From positions 1-64,000 of the forward strand of contig NZ_JANZKJ010000010.1 of assembly GCF_025642975.1 (NCBI RefSeq): a stretch of DNA of 64,000 nt, in the 5' to 3' direction. The notes beneath the pieces are model-generated. The model had not been told where the DNA came from, did not search any database, and saw only the letters and a list, made by a program, of their open reading frames with translations. Below are positions 25,621-35,361 of the stretch, piece after piece (position 1 is the stretch's first letter; every line of letters begins with the position of its first letter). Made by a program: the position numbers and the translations under genes. Origin of the DNA: Pseudomonas sp. RIT-PI-S (GTDB lineage: Bacteria; Pseudomonadota; Gammaproteobacteria; Pseudomonadales; Pseudomonadaceae).

Positions 25621-27404
25621 TGCCTTGGATGAAGTTGCGGACCCGGCTCTTCCTGAGCATTTCTGCCCTGATTACCGTGGCCCTGCTGGGGTTGGTGCTA
25701 GGTTTGGTCAGCGTAATGCAAATCGCCTCCAGCCATCAGGAAGCGCTGCAGGGTAGCTTTCGCGCGCTGGATAACGGCCTGAAACTACGGCAATTGTTGG
25801 GCGATCAGCTGGCGATGGTCTGGGCCGGCGCGCCAAACCCAGAGGCGCTGGAGCTGTCCCAGCAGCAGTTTGAGCTCGCGCTGGAACAAGCGCGGGTCGA
25901 AGCGCCTGCCGGGCAGCAACAGCAGCGTTTCGAACGGATTGGCCAGGATTACCAGACCTTCCACCAGCGCTTTGTCGAGGTGTTGGCCAGCAAAGGCAAC
26001 CCTCGGGTCGACGACGTGTTGAGCAATGCCTTCAACACCGTGCGCGGTGAACTGATAGAGGCGCACAAGGGTGCACTGGCGGCCATCACCGCGAGCGAGC
26101 AAGCGTCTCACGAGCACGCCGTGATGGTGTCGGCGCTGCTTGGGCTGGTAGGCATCGCAGTGCTGTGCGTGGGGTTCATTACCGCGCACCGCATTGCCAG
26201 ACGCTTTGGCGAACCCATCGAGGCGCTGGCGACCGCTGCCGACGATATCAGCCGGGGCCGCTACGATGTGGCGTTGCCGGTTTCGTCCGCCGTAGAAATG
26301 AATCGCCTCAGCCAGCGCTTCGCGACCATGGCCGAAGCGCTGCGAACCCACCAGGCCACTAATGTCAACGAACTCATCGCTGGGCAGCAGCGCATGCAAG
26401 CGGTGCTGGACAGCATCGACGATGGTCTGCTGATGATCGATCGCCAGGGCTTGCTCGAACACTTGAACCCGGTGGCCCAGCGCCAACTGGGCTGGGAGAG
26501 TGATCGCAAAGGCCTGAGCCTAGGCGCCGCGCTCGGCCGCCCCGATCTGGACGCACAGCTGCATACGGTATTGCGCGGCGGCACCTTGGAGCGCGCCTTG
26601 GAGGACCTGAGCTTCGAGGTAGACGGCGAGACTCGCCTGCTGGCATATAGCTTGACCCCGGTGAGCCACGTGCAGGGGGACATCCTCGGCGCGGTGATGG
26701 TGTTGCATGACGTGACCGAGCAGCGCGCATTCGAGCGAGTGCGCAGCGAGTTCGTGTTGCGCGCTTCCCATGAGTTGCGCACACCGGTGACCGGTATGCA
26801 TATGGCGTTCGGCCTGCTGCAAGAACGGGTGCGCTTCGAGGCGCATTCCCGTGAGGCAGACCTGCTTAAAACGGTCAACGAAGAGATGCAGCGGCTGATG
26901 CAGCTGATCAACGACCTGCTTAACTTCTCTCGCTATCAAAGCGGCCTGCAAAAACTTACCTTGGCACCTTGCGCCGTGGATGAACTGCTGCGCCGCGCCT
27001 GCGACCGCTTCCAGGAGGCCGCCGTCGCTCAGGGCACTGAGCTGACCATCGAACTTACCGAAACCTTGCCACGCCTTCATGCCGATGAAGCCCAGCTCGA
27101 CCGCGTACTGGACAACCTGATCGATAACGCACTGCGCCATACGCCCAACAACGGGCATATCCGCCTGCAAGCCAGGCGGCATGCCGAACGGGTGATCATC
27201 AGCGTGGAGGATAACGGCGAAGGTATCGCCTACGGCCAGCAGGGGCGCATCTTCGAGCCCTTCGTGCAGGTCGGGCGCAAGAAAGGCGGTGCCGGCCTTG
27301 GGCTAGCGCTGTGCAAGGAGATCGTGCAGTTGCACGGCGGCCGCATGGGCGTGTATTCGCGGCCAGGGCAGGGCACGCAGTTCTATATGGCGTTACCGAT
27401 CTGA
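25620..27404 (+). CDS. kinB: Sensor histidine kinase KinB
   Basis: 594-residue membrane kinase with two transmembrane segments (residues about 10-32 and 164-188) enclosing a periplasmic sensor region, then HAMP, PAS and kinase domains. The H box is FVLRASHELRTPVTGMHMA, the N box LDRVLDNLIDNALRHTPNNG, and the G boxes VEDNGEGIA and KGGAGLGLAL. It phosphorylates and also dephosphorylates AlgB. The start ATG overlaps the algB stop by one base; GTG three bases earlier is an alternative. The length matches P. aeruginosa KinB, so the protein looks intact. Confidence 0.95.
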   Translation: MPWMKLRTRLFLSISALITVALLGLVLGLVSVMQIASSHQEALQGSFRALDNGLKLRQLLGDQLAMVWAGAPNPEALELSQQQFELALEQARVEAPAGQQQQRFERIGQDYQTFHQRFVEVLASKGNPRVDDVLSNAFNTVRGELIEAHKGALAAITASEQASHEHAVMVSALLGLVGIAVLCVGFITAHRIARRFGEPIEALATAADDISRGRYDVALPVSSAVEMNRLSQRFATMAEALRTHQATNVNELIAGQQRMQAVLDSIDDGLLMIDRQGLLEHLNPVAQRQLGWESDRKGLSLGAALGRPDLDAQLHTVLRGGTLERALEDLSFEVDGETRLLAYSLTPVSHVQGDILGAVMVLHDVTEQRAFERVRSEFVLRASHELRTPVTGMHMAFGLLQERVRFEAHSREADLLKTVNEEMQRLMQLINDLLNFSRYQSGLQKLTLAPCAVDELLRRACDRFQEAAVAQGTELTIELTETLPRLHADEAQLDRVLDNLIDNALRHTPNNGHIRLQARRHAERVIISVEDNGEGIAYGQQGRIFEPFVQVGRKKGGAGLGLALCKEIVQLHGGRMGVYSRPGQGTQFYMALPI

Positions 27405-27425
27405 TCTCAGCACTGGGCTTCGTGC

Positions 27426-28211
27426 TCAGTGCATGCCAGCCAATACCTGCAGCATTGCCGCTGTTTCAGCGTCCGGCTCGCCATCAAAACGGGCGGGCCG
27501 GTAATGCATCTGAAATGCAGCCAACACGTGCCGGGTGGTGACGTCCAATGTGCCGCTGCGCACCACCGAATACCCGACCCGCGCCAATTGCTCCTGATAC
27601 CAGGCAATGCTCGGGGGGCTTGCCTCGAAGCGCTGCCTCGCACGACTGACCGCTCCAGCATCGGGCCATAGGCCAAAGCCTTCCTGAGCCAGGCGTTGCC
27701 AGGGGAACATGGGGCCGGGGTCGAGTTTTCGCAGCGGGGCGATATCGCTGTGCCCCACGAAATAGCGGGGGTCGATGCGGTACCGCGAGCGGATATCCCT
27801 GAGCAAGGCCAACACCGCCTTTACCTGCGCCTCGCTGTAGGGGTACCACACGCGCCCGGTGGGAGTATCGCGATAGCCAGGGTTGACGATTTCGATGCCG
27901 ATCGAACTTGAGTTGAGCCATGTGCGGCCATCCCATTCGCTCTCGCCCGCATGCCAGGTGCGGTATTGCTCGTCTGCCAGCCGGTAAACGGTTGCTGGGC
28001 CATCACCGATCAAATAATGAGCACTGACTTCCCCATGGGTGAGCAGGGCCAGGGAACGATCGAGCGGCGCGGCCGTGTAATGCAGTACAACGAATTGCAC
28101 GCGGCTGTCGTAATTGACGGAAGGATGGCTGGTATCGACACGCAGGCCGCTGCTGCCACAGCCAGCCAGTAGTGCCGCCAGCAGCACCCAAGCGAGTGTT
28201 CGCAAGTTCAT
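27426..28211 (-). CDS. ampDh2: N-acetylmuramoyl-L-alanine amidase, AmpDh2-like lipoprotein
   Basis: 261-residue amidase_2 enzyme that cleaves the amide between N-acetylmuramic acid and L-alanine in peptidoglycan. The signal peptide ends in a lipobox (LLAALLAGC), so the protein should be lipid-anchored, probably to the outer membrane. Zinc ligands are visible in VLHYTAAPL and GHSDIAPLRKLDPG; the central SSIGIEIVNPGY is conserved. A C-terminal peptidoglycan-binding helix region (GYSVVRSGTLDVTTRHVLAA) follows. ATG at 28211 starts the lipoprotein signal. Next to kinB, as in P. aeruginosa, where AmpDh2 recycles cell wall in the periplasm. Confidence 0.92.
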   Translation of the reverse strand: MNLRTLAWVLLAALLAGCGSSGLRVDTSHPSVNYDSRVQFVVLHYTAAPLDRSLALLTHGEVSAHYLIGDGPATVYRLADEQYRTWHAGESEWDGRTWLNSSSIGIEIVNPGYRDTPTGRVWYPYSEAQVKAVLALLRDIRSRYRIDPRYFVGHSDIAPLRKLDPGPMFPWQRLAQEGFGLWPDAGAVSRARQRFEASPPSIAWYQEQLARVGYSVVRSGTLDVTTRHVLAAFQMHYRPARFDGEPDAETAAMLQVLAGMH

Positions 28212-28271
28212 GGTGTGTAATAAGGCCCAGGGCAAACCGCTAGTTTACATGCTCACCCGGGCCAGGGTGGC

Positions 28272-30326
28272 TCAGGCGCTTTCGATCCGGTTGCGCCCTG
28301 TGTCCTTAGCCCGGTAAAGGGCCTGGTCAGCGCGCTGGAGGGCAGCCTCCACCAGTTCTTTGGCCCGTAGCGAGGCCGTGCCGATGGAAACGGTGACCAC
28401 GATGCGCATGCCTTTAAAGTGGAAGGGGCAGGCCTCGATGACCTGGCGCATTTTTTCCATCACTTCGCGGGCCGCTTCGGGGGCCGAATCGGGGAACAGC
28501 GCGACGAACTCCTCGCCACCGAAGCGCGCCAGAAAATCTCCTTCGCGCAATTGCCGCCGCAGTTGGTCGGCGACGATCTTCAGCACGCGATCGCCCGCCA
28601 GGTGGCCATAGCCGTCATTGATGGATTTGAAGTGGTCCAGGTCCATGATCGCGACCTGCGCCGGCGCCTCTCCAGCCTCACGCTGCGTTGCCAATGTTTC
28701 GAGTCGTTCATTCCAGCCAGCCCGGTTAGGCAGGCCGGTCAGCGGATCGAGCAGGGCCTTCTGCCGTTGCTCTTCGAGCACATCGCGGTGAGCCTGTGCT
28801 TCGCGCTCCATGCTGGCTACCCGTTCGGACAGCCCGCGCATCCGCTCAGCCACTTCCTCCTCGCGCGCCTCGCGGCGGCGGCGATGCTCATCCATGGAAC
28901 CCAGCAAGCCATCCAGCCTTGATTCGAGCAGCCGCTTGAGGCCATCGGCATCATCGGCGGCGGCCATGCTCTGGTGAAGCCCGCCTACTTGCTCACGCAG
29001 CTCGCTGTCCAACAGCCTGGCCTCGTCCTGGGTCTCGGCCTGGCCTTGGCTGGCCAAATGAAGCTGGTCCTGGAACCAGGCCAGCCGCTCGTTGATCTGC
29101 TGCAGGTAACGCTGCAGCTCTTGCTGGCCGTTATCGCTGATTGCCAACATCATCACTGCAAGATCGTCGAGCATCGGTAGCAGTTCATACCAGTTGAGCC
29201 CATGTTCGAGGCGCTCGCGCATGGACTCGGCCTTCTCCTGCAGCCTTTGTGGCAGCACCAGATCGTCGAGCATCTTCAGCAGCGTGCCCTCAATGTGCGC
29301 TGCAACCGAGCTATAGGTTGGCTCCTGGTTGGCCGACAGACCAAAACCATCCGCGCTGGTATCGCCTTCGGTTCCGCTACCCAAGGCCGAAGCGGTAAGC
29401 GCCGCGGCTATTTCCTGCGGCAGCGGCAGGATGTCCAATACCCCGGCCGCGGGCGCTGGCCGGGCAAGGTCGCAGGGCGGTGAACCCTCGGCGGAAGGGG
29501 GAAGAGCCTCGTCGCCTGCCTGTTCGAGGGGGGCAGGCTGCGCTTGATCAATGGCAAGCTCCAACGGCTCAGGAGGAGACGGCTCGCTAGCAACCTCCGA
29601 TTCAGGGTAGGCCAGGGGGGCGGCGGCCGGGCTACCGACGCCCGACGCCACCTCTATGACCAGCAGCCTGGGCTGCTCCTCAAGCTCGGGCTCGTCATTA
29701 GCCGGGATCAGCGCCGTTTCGTCGACAGGCAAGGATACGAACGCTGTCACCGCTGCTGGCATGGCCTGCGCTTGTTCAAGCAGCGGCTCCGCCGGCTCCG
29801 TTTCACGTTGCCCGAACAGGCGCTCGAGAAGACCGGGCCGGGCTGGTTCCACGTGCGGTTCCAGCGCCGCCAAGGCATTGCCCTGCAGCACACTTAGCTC
29901 GCTGAGCAGCAGGGGCAGCTCGCGAACGTGGGCCAGGCGTTTATCCAGGCCTCCTGCAAATTTTTTCAGGGGTTTTGCCGCATCGCGGGGCAGGGGCAGG
30001 GTTTGCAGTTGATCCACCAGGGCATTGAGCGCGGTGCTGATCTGCTCCAGGCGGGCTTCCCGCCGCTGCTCGGAGTCCAGCACTGTTCTTTCGAGGCGGG
30101 GTATCAGGTTGGCAAGGGCGGCGTCCATGCTGTCGCTACGCACGACCTCGCGCATCTCCTTCATGCACTCGTCCACCGCTTTGTCCGAGCCCTCGGCGGC
30201 GAGCGTGCTGCGCACCAGGCCCTGGCGCAGCAGGTCAAGCCGAGCATTCCAGCGACGCTCGAGCTTTTCCTGATCCTCAATGCTTTTGAGGTATTTTTCT
30301 TTCCAGCGCAGGGCTTCATCAGTCAT
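28272..30326 (-). CDS. dgcH: GGDEF diguanylate cyclase (DgcH-like)
   Basis: 684-residue soluble protein. Residues about 1-500 are helical, charged and low in hydrophobic segments, with long Glu/Ala/Pro-rich stretches and coiled coil (EERQRKAL just before the catalytic part). The C-terminal GGDEF domain has PLTGLPNRAGWN, DLDHFKSINDGYGHLAGDRV, and the active-site ARFGGEEFVALF, with an inhibitory RxxD site (REGD) five residues upstream. It should make c-di-GMP and be product-inhibited. ATG at 30326 is the usual start. It lies directly beside dsbA; in PAO1 another gene separates them. Confidence 0.9.
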   Translation of the reverse strand: MTDEALRWKEKYLKSIEDQEKLERRWNARLDLLRQGLVRSTLAAEGSDKAVDECMKEMREVVRSDSMDAALANLIPRLERTVLDSEQRREARLEQISTALNALVDQLQTLPLPRDAAKPLKKFAGGLDKRLAHVRELPLLLSELSVLQGNALAALEPHVEPARPGLLERLFGQRETEPAEPLLEQAQAMPAAVTAFVSLPVDETALIPANDEPELEEQPRLLVIEVASGVGSPAAAPLAYPESEVASEPSPPEPLELAIDQAQPAPLEQAGDEALPPSAEGSPPCDLARPAPAAGVLDILPLPQEIAAALTASALGSGTEGDTSADGFGLSANQEPTYSSVAAHIEGTLLKMLDDLVLPQRLQEKAESMRERLEHGLNWYELLPMLDDLAVMMLAISDNGQQELQRYLQQINERLAWFQDQLHLASQGQAETQDEARLLDSELREQVGGLHQSMAAADDADGLKRLLESRLDGLLGSMDEHRRRREAREEEVAERMRGLSERVASMEREAQAHRDVLEEQRQKALLDPLTGLPNRAGWNERLETLATQREAGEAPAQVAIMDLDHFKSINDGYGHLAGDRVLKIVADQLRRQLREGDFLARFGGEEFVALFPDSAPEAAREVMEKMRQVIEACPFHFKGMRIVVTVSIGTASLRAKELVEAALQRADQALYRAKDTGRNRIESA

Positions 30327-30409
30327 GGGCAAACGAGGCCGGCGCAAGGGGAACGGAACTGATCAGCACCCTCGCCAAGGCAAGGGTGCAGAAAGGCAAC
30401 ACGGAGGGT

Positions 30410-31051
30410 TTATTGGCCGGCGCCCTTGGCCGCGCGCTCTTTCTCGATCAGGCTATCGGCCACTTTCAAGGCTTCTTCAGGGCCACCCGACGAACCGAGG
30501 TCAAAACGGTATTTGCCGTTGACGATCAGCGTTGGCACGCCGGTGACGCCGGATTTCTGGGCGTACTCTTTATCCTTGTTCACCGCGCCTTTCACGGCGA
30601 AGGAATTATAGGTGCTGAGGAACTGAGCCTTGTCCACGCCTTGAGTGGCGACGAAATCGGCCATTTCCTCAGGGGTCTTGAACATCTTGTGTTCCTTGTG
30701 GATAGCGTCGAACACCGCGGTATGCACCTTGTGCTCCACGCCCATGGCTTCCAGCGTGATGAACATCTGGCCGTGTACGTCCCAGATACCGCCGAACATG
30801 GCCGGCACGCGACGGAATGCGACGTCCGCGGGCAGCTTGGCGATCCATGGATTGATCACAGGCTCGAAGGCATAGCAATGAGGACAGCCGTACCAGAACA
30901 GCTCCACGACTTCGATCTTGCCCGGGTCCGCTACCGGCAGCGGGCTTTCCAGCACGGTGTATTTCGCGGGGGCCTGGGCGTCATCCGCGTGGGCGGCGAC
31001 GCCGAACAGGCTGGCCAGCGCCATTACCGCGCCGATGAACAGATTACGCAT
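30410..31051 (-). CDS. dsbA: Thiol:disulfide interchange protein DsbA
   Basis: 213-residue periplasmic oxidase that forms disulphides in exported proteins. A signal peptide (ALASLFGVAAHA-DD) is followed by the thioredoxin-fold active site ELFWYGCPHCYAFEP (Cys-Pro-His-Cys) and the cis-Pro region KSGVTGVPTLIVNG. The length is standard. An AGGAG ribosome binding site lies 6 bp before the ATG. In P. aeruginosa two cytochrome c genes lie between this gene and engB; here 174 bp separate dsbA and the divergent engB. Confidence 0.95.
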   Translation of the reverse strand: MRNLFIGAVMALASLFGVAAHADDAQAPAKYTVLESPLPVADPGKIEVVELFWYGCPHCYAFEPVINPWIAKLPADVAFRRVPAMFGGIWDVHGQMFITLEAMGVEHKVHTAVFDAIHKEHKMFKTPEEMADFVATQGVDKAQFLSTYNSFAVKGAVNKDKEYAQKSGVTGVPTLIVNGKYRFDLGSSGGPEEALKVADSLIEKERAAKGAGQ

Positions 31052-31225
31052 GCTTTACTCCTGAGCGTTTAGGGATGGCCTTCAATACATGGCCGAGGCT
31101 GGCATGGCAAGTAACAATACATTCGCAGTTGTAACCGCCCAATGCCGCACGGCAACGACAGCGGCGCGGCCAAGGCGATATACTGCCGCGCATCGTGCCA
31201 CGGCGCTCGCGCCTTCAGGATTCCA

Positions 31226-31876
31226 ATGTCGTTTAAAAACCCCGTGCTGGGCCTGTGCCAGCAAGCTACTTTCATGCTCAGCGCCGCCAAGGTCGACCAG
31301 TGCCCGGAAGATCAGGGCTTCGAGGTCGCCTTCGCCGGGCGTTCCAATGCCGGCAAGTCGAGCGCGCTCAACACCCTGACCCATGCCAGCCTGGCCCGTA
31401 CCTCCAAAACGCCGGGGCGCACCCAGTTGCTGAACTTCTTCAGCCTCGATGACAGCCGCCGCCTGGTCGACCTGCCCGGTTACGGCTACGCCAAGGTGCC
31501 GATTCCGCTCAAACAGCACTGGCAGCGTCACTTGGAGGCTTACTTGGGCAGCCGGGAAAGCCTCAAGGGGATCATTCTGCTGATGGACGTTCGCCACCCC
31601 ATGACGGACTTCGACAAGATGATGCTCGACTGGTCGGTGGCCAGCGGCATGCCGATGCATATCCTGCTGACCAAGGCAGACAAACTCACCTACGGCGCGG
31701 CAAAGAACACCCTGCTCAAGGTGCAGACTGAAATCCGCAAGGGCTGGGGCACCGGCGTTAGCGCTCAATTGTTCTCGGCGCCAAAGCGCAGCGGCCTGGA
31801 CGAAGCCTATGAAGTGCTGGCTGGCTGGCTGGACCTGATGCCAGAGGAGCCCGCAGACGAACCCGCCGCGCCGTAA
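31226..31876 (+). CDS. engB: Ribosome biogenesis GTP-binding protein EngB (YsxC/YihA)
   Basis: 216-residue essential GTPase needed for 50S subunit assembly. G1 motif [13 protein letters not shown]3 [12 protein letters not shown]4 LLTKADKL; the Thr-rich switch I ([13 protein letters not shown]) is also intact. ATG at 31226 gives the usual [10 protein letters not shown] start; the open frame upstream lacks family sequence. The C-terminus carries a short acidic tail (PEEPADEPA). It converges with the ersA small RNA and polA. Confidence 0.95.
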   Translation: MSFKNPVLGLCQQATFMLSAAKVDQCPEDQGFEVAFAGRSNAGKSSALNTLTHASLARTSKTPGRTQLLNFFSLDDSRRLVDLPGYGYAKVPIPLKQHWQRHLEAYLGSRESLKGIILLMDVRHPMTDFDKMMLDWSVASGMPMHILLTKADKLTYGAAKNTLLKVQTEIRKGWGTGVSAQLFSAPKRSGLDEAYEVLAGWLDLMPEEPADEPAAP

Positions 31877-31903
31877 AGCGCCAGCCGGGCTGGAACGGCG
31901 GGC

Positions 31904-31946
31904 AAAAAAAACCCCGGACTTCATATGGGGAGGGAGAAGTTCGGGG
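31904..31946 (-). terminator. Rho-independent terminator of ersA
   Basis: 11-bp stem with a single mismatch, 13-nt CU-rich loop, and a tract of eight U at 31904-31911 read on the minus strand. Confidence 0.9.
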
Positions 31947-32033
31947 TCCAAGGTCCGGCCCGCTCGCACGGCGCCGGATATCTGCCAACACTTAACACAA
32001 CATAGGAGCATGAAGGGCTTCACAGCCATTCAG
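31904..32033 (-). ncRNA. ersA: Small regulatory RNA ErsA
   Basis: Located between polA and engB, exactly where ErsA (an AlgU-dependent Spot42-position RNA) lies in P. aeruginosa. On the minus strand it has an AlgU-type promoter, then about 130 nt, ending in a perfect terminator: CCCCGAACUUC and GAAGUCCGGGG (31936-31946 and 31912-31922) around a CU-rich loop, then eight U. The length agrees with the 132 nt reported for ErsA. The CU-rich UCCCUCCCC loop is complementary to Shine-Dalgarno-like sequences. The 5' end is estimated, not measured. Confidence 0.8.
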
Positions 32034-32037
32034 GAGC

Positions 32038-32065
32038 TCTGAGCCGAAATTCACGGGTTTAGTTC
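32038..32065 (-). promoter_or_regulatory. AlgU (sigma-22)-type promoter of ersA
   Basis: Minus-strand -35 element GAACTA (plus 32060-32065), 17-bp spacer and -10 element TCAGA (plus 32038-32042), against the known AlgU consensus GAACTT-N16/17-TCTGA: one mismatch in each half. Confidence 0.65.
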
Positions 32066-32119
32066 CTGGGCGATGCAAATTAATCGCAATAACCCGCGAT
32101 ATTTCATCAACTGAACCTG

Positions 32120-32150
32120 CCCGGCAGGAGCAGGCCGCAGCCTGCGATCC
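32120..32150. repeat. Short GC-rich hairpin, REP-like
   Basis: GCAGGC-CGCA-GCCTGC at 32130-32145, between the polA stop and the ersA promoter. Resembles a degenerate Pseudomonas REP; may end polA transcripts, though no U-tract follows. Confidence 0.4.
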
Positions 32151-32177
32151 TAGCCGCCCCAAGCCTCCGGGCGCGCC

Positions 32178-34940
32178 TCAGTGCGCTTCATCCCAGTTAT
32201 CACCCACGCCCACTTCCACCAGCAACGGCACATCGAGGCTCGCGGCACTGGCCATGTGCGGCTGGATCTGCTCACGCACCCGCTCGACCAGGTCCTCACG
32301 CACTTCCAGCACGAGTTCGTCGTGCACCTGAAGGATCATTCGCGCATCCAGCCCGGTCTCCGTCAGCCAGTTATCCACAGCGATCATGGCCCGCTTGACG
32401 ATATCCGCCGCCGTGCCCTGCATGGGCGCGTTGATTGCGGTGCGCTCGGCGCCGCGGCGCAAGGCAGGGTTCTTTGCATTGATGTCCGGCACATACAGCC
32501 GTCGCCCAAAGAGGGTTTCGACATACCCCTTTTCCGCGGCCTGGGCGCGAGTGCGCTCCATATAACCGAGCACACCGGGGTAGCGGGTGAAATAGCGGTC
32601 GATGTATTCCTGTGACTGCTTGCGGTCCACGCCGATCTGCTTGGCCAGGCCAAAGGCGCTCATGCCATAGATCAGGCCGAAGTTGATCGCTTTGGCGCTG
32701 CGCCGCTGATCGTGGCTTACCGCCTCGAGCTCGACGCCGAATACCTCTGCAGCCGTTGCCCGGTGCACGTCCAGGTCATTCTGGAAGGCGTGCAGCAGGC
32801 CTTCGTCACGGGCCAGGTGCGCCATGATCCGCAACTCGATCTGCGAGTAGTCCGCCGCCAGCAGCTTGTACCCTCGCGCCGGTACGAACGCCTGGCGGAT
32901 ACGCCGGCCCTCGGCGGTACGAATAGGGATGTTCTGCAGGTTCGGGTCGCTCGACGACAGCCGCCCGGTAGCCGCCACCGCCTGTTGGTAAGAGGTATGA
33001 ATGCGCCCGGTGCGGGGGTTGATCTGCTCGGGCAGCTTGTCGGTGTAAGTGCTTTTGAGCTTGCTCAGCGTGCGGTACTGCATCAGCACCCTAGGGAGCG
33101 GGTAATCCTGCTCGGCCAGCTCGGCCAGTACCGCTTCGGCGGTCGACGCCTGGCCCTTGGCCGTCTTGCTGAGCACCGGCATGCCGAGCTTTTCATAAAG
33201 GATCACGCCAAGCTGTTTGGGCGAGCCAAGGTTGAATTCCTCTCCGGCGATGTCATAGGCCTCGCGCTCCAGCGTCACCAGTTTCTCGCCCAGCTCAAGG
33301 CTTTGTGCCGCCAGCAGGCCGGCATCCACGAGGGCCCCGTTGCGCTCCATGCGGGCGAGCACGGGCACCAGCGGCATTTCGATATCGCGCAGCACGCTCT
33401 CCACGCTCGGGACCGCGGCGAGCCGTGGCGCGAGCGTCTGGTGCAGCCGCAAGGTCACGTCGGCATCTTCTGCAGCGTAGGGGCCGGCCTGCTCCAGCGG
33501 GACCTGGTCGAAGGTCAGCTGCTTGGCGCCCTTGCCGGCGACGTCAGTGAACAGGATGGTTTTGTGGTTCAGGTACTTGTCCGCCAGGCTGTCCATGTCA
33601 TGGCGGGTGGCGGTCGAGTCCAGCACATAGGACTCGAGCATGGTGTCGAAGGCCACGCCTCGCACGGTGATGCCTTCATCGAGATCACCGCCAATGGCGC
33701 AGTTGGCGAGGATATTCATGTCGTACTTGGCGTGTTGAGCCACCTTGCGCTTGGCGGGATCTTCGAGCAGCGGCTTGATCGCGCGCAGAACCATGTCTCG
33801 GTCCAGCTGGGGGGGCGCTCCCATGTAGGAGTGGGTCAGCGGTATATACGCCGCTTCATGAGCTTGCACGGCGAAGGAAAGCCCCACCAGCTGCGCCGTT
33901 TGCGCGTCAAGGCCAGTGGTCTCGGTGTCGAACGCGAACAGCTCGGCGTTGTGAAGCTTCTCCAGCCACATCTCGAATTGTTCGGGCTCGAGGATGATTT
34001 CATAGGTAGGGTCCACCGCCGCCGGTGCGTCGGGCAGGCTCAGCGGCGCGCCAGTGGCCTGGGCATCACGCTTGAGCTCGTCGAGCCAGCTTTTGAACTC
34101 CAGTTCCGAGTACAGCGCCATGAGCATTTCCCGCTCCGGCTCGCCACACATCAGGTCATCCACGGCGATGTCCAGCATCACGTCGGTCTTGATGGTAGCA
34201 AGCTCGTAGGACAGGAACGCCATCTGGCGGTGCTCCTCGAGCTTGGCCGGCAGTGACTTGGCGCCCCGGATCGGTAGCGCCGGCACCTGGTCGAGGTTTT
34301 CGTACAGCTCTGCCAGCCCGCCGCCGATGCCGAGCAACAAGCCTTGGGCGGTCTTTTCGCCCACCCCGGGTACGCCGGGAATGTTGTCGACCTTATCGCC
34401 CATCAGCGCCAGGTAGTCGATGATGTGCTCTGGCCCAACGCCGAACTTTTCTCGCACGCCGGGGATATCCAGCACGGTGCCGGTCATGGTGTTGACCAGG
34501 GTGATGTGCTCATTCACCAACTGGGCCATGTCCTTGTCGCCGGTGGAGATCACCACCGGCCGCCCTTGTGCGGCGCAGGTCTTGGCCAAGGTGCCGATGA
34601 CGTCGTCCGCTTCCACGCCCTCTACGCACAGCAGCGGGTAGCCGCTGGCCTTCACCGCGGCATGCAAAGGCTCAACCTGCACACGCAGGTCCTCGGGCAT
34701 GCTCGGCCGGTTGGCTTTGTATTCCGCGAACAGTTCGTCGCGGAAAGTCCCGCCCTTGGCGTCGAACACCACGGCGAAGGGGCTGTCGGGGTATTGCCTG
34801 CGCAGGCTGCGCAGCATGTTCAGCACACCCTTCACCGCCCCGGTAGGCAGGCCCCGGGACGTGGTCAGCGGCGGCAGGGCATGGAAGGCGCGGTACAGGT
34901 AGGACGATCCGTCCACCAGGACGAGGGGCGCTTGGCTCAT
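32178..34940 (-). CDS. polA: DNA polymerase I
   Basis: 920-residue repair and Okazaki-fragment polymerase with all three domains. 5' nuclease: [18 protein letters not shown] at the start and [18 protein letters not shown]. Proofreading exonuclease: [20 protein letters not shown] and [13 protein letters not shown]. Polymerase: [19 protein letters not shown] (motif A), [20 protein letters not shown] (motif B) and [11 protein letters not shown] (motif C). All catalytic acids are present. ATG at 34940 was chosen over TTG at 34952 because the ribosome binding site would overlap the latter. Divergent from the DUF2782 gene by 74 bp. Confidence 0.97.
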   Translation of the reverse strand: MSQAPLVLVDGSSYLYRAFHALPPLTTSRGLPTGAVKGVLNMLRSLRRQYPDSPFAVVFDAKGGTFRDELFAEYKANRPSMPEDLRVQVEPLHAAVKASGYPLLCVEGVEADDVIGTLAKTCAAQGRPVVISTGDKDMAQLVNEHITLVNTMTGTVLDIPGVREKFGVGPEHIIDYLALMGDKVDNIPGVPGVGEKTAQGLLLGIGGGLAELYENLDQVPALPIRGAKSLPAKLEEHRQMAFLSYELATIKTDVMLDIAVDDLMCGEPEREMLMALYSELEFKSWLDELKRDAQATGAPLSLPDAPAAVDPTYEIILEPEQFEMWLEKLHNAELFAFDTETTGLDAQTAQLVGLSFAVQAHEAAYIPLTHSYMGAPPQLDRDMVLRAIKPLLEDPAKRKVAQHAKYDMNILANCAIGGDLDEGITVRGVAFDTMLESYVLDSTATRHDMDSLADKYLNHKTILFTDVAGKGAKQLTFDQVPLEQAGPYAAEDADVTLRLHQTLAPRLAAVPSVESVLRDIEMPLVPVLARMERNGALVDAGLLAAQSLELGEKLVTLEREAYDIAGEEFNLGSPKQLGVILYEKLGMPVLSKTAKGQASTAEAVLAELAEQDYPLPRVLMQYRTLSKLKSTYTDKLPEQINPRTGRIHTSYQQAVAATGRLSSSDPNLQNIPIRTAEGRRIRQAFVPARGYKLLAADYSQIELRIMAHLARDEGLLHAFQNDLDVHRATAAEVFGVELEAVSHDQRRSAKAINFGLIYGMSAFGLAKQIGVDRKQSQEYIDRYFTRYPGVLGYMERTRAQAAEKGYVETLFGRRLYVPDINAKNPALRRGAERTAINAPMQGTAADIVKRAMIAVDNWLTETGLDARMILQVHDELVLEVREDLVERVREQIQPHMASAASLDVPLLVEVGVGDNWDEAH

Positions 34941-35014
34941 GAGCGGTATCAACCTTTTCAGCTAAGCCGGCGTTAGAATGCCGGTTCAATGGACCACAAA
35001 GGGACAAGGTTATC

Positions 35015-35302
35015 ATGTGCTCGCTTAAACGCTTGATGCTCACTGGGTTCCTGCTCACCGCTCCGCTGGCGGCGCTAGCCGCGGACGACGCGCCTTCGGC
35101 CGACCCGGACGTCACCATCCGTCAAGAAGGCGACAAGATGATCCAGGAGTATCGGCAGAACGGCTTCCTCTACGCGGTGAAGGTCACCCCCAAGCATGGC
35201 AAGCCGTACTTCCTGGTGCGGGCCGACGGGACCAGCCCGAATTTCATCCGCTCCGACCAGCCCGACATGCTCATTCCCCAATGGGAAATCTTCAAGTGGT
35301 AG
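35015..35302 (+). CDS. DUF2782 exported protein
   Basis: 95-residue periplasmic protein. Signal peptide MCSLKRLMLTGFLLTAPLAA ends near ALA-AD. The mature part has VTIRQEGDKMIQEYRQNGFL, YAVKVTPKHGKPYFLVRADG and MLIPQWEIFKW, matching DUF2782, found only beside polA and thrB in pseudomonads and relatives. Function unknown. It lies 59 bp upstream of thrB and may share its mRNA. Confidence 0.88.
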   Translation: MCSLKRLMLTGFLLTAPLAALAADDAPSADPDVTIRQEGDKMIQEYRQNGFLYAVKVTPKHGKPYFLVRADGTSPNFIRSDQPDMLIPQWEIFKW

Positions 35303-35361
35303 ACTCGCGGCGCTAATCCAAATCAGGCTCCGCGCGGCGGGGCCTCCTAAGGCCTCGAATC

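Noticed and set aside
27405..27440. Small hairpin GCACTG/CAGTGC between kinB and ampDh2
   Set aside because: Lies over the ampDh2 stop codon, has no T-tract and may be chance.
32712..34256. 514-codon open frame antisense to polA
   Set aside because: Lies entirely within polA, whose three domains are intact; no independent ribosome site.
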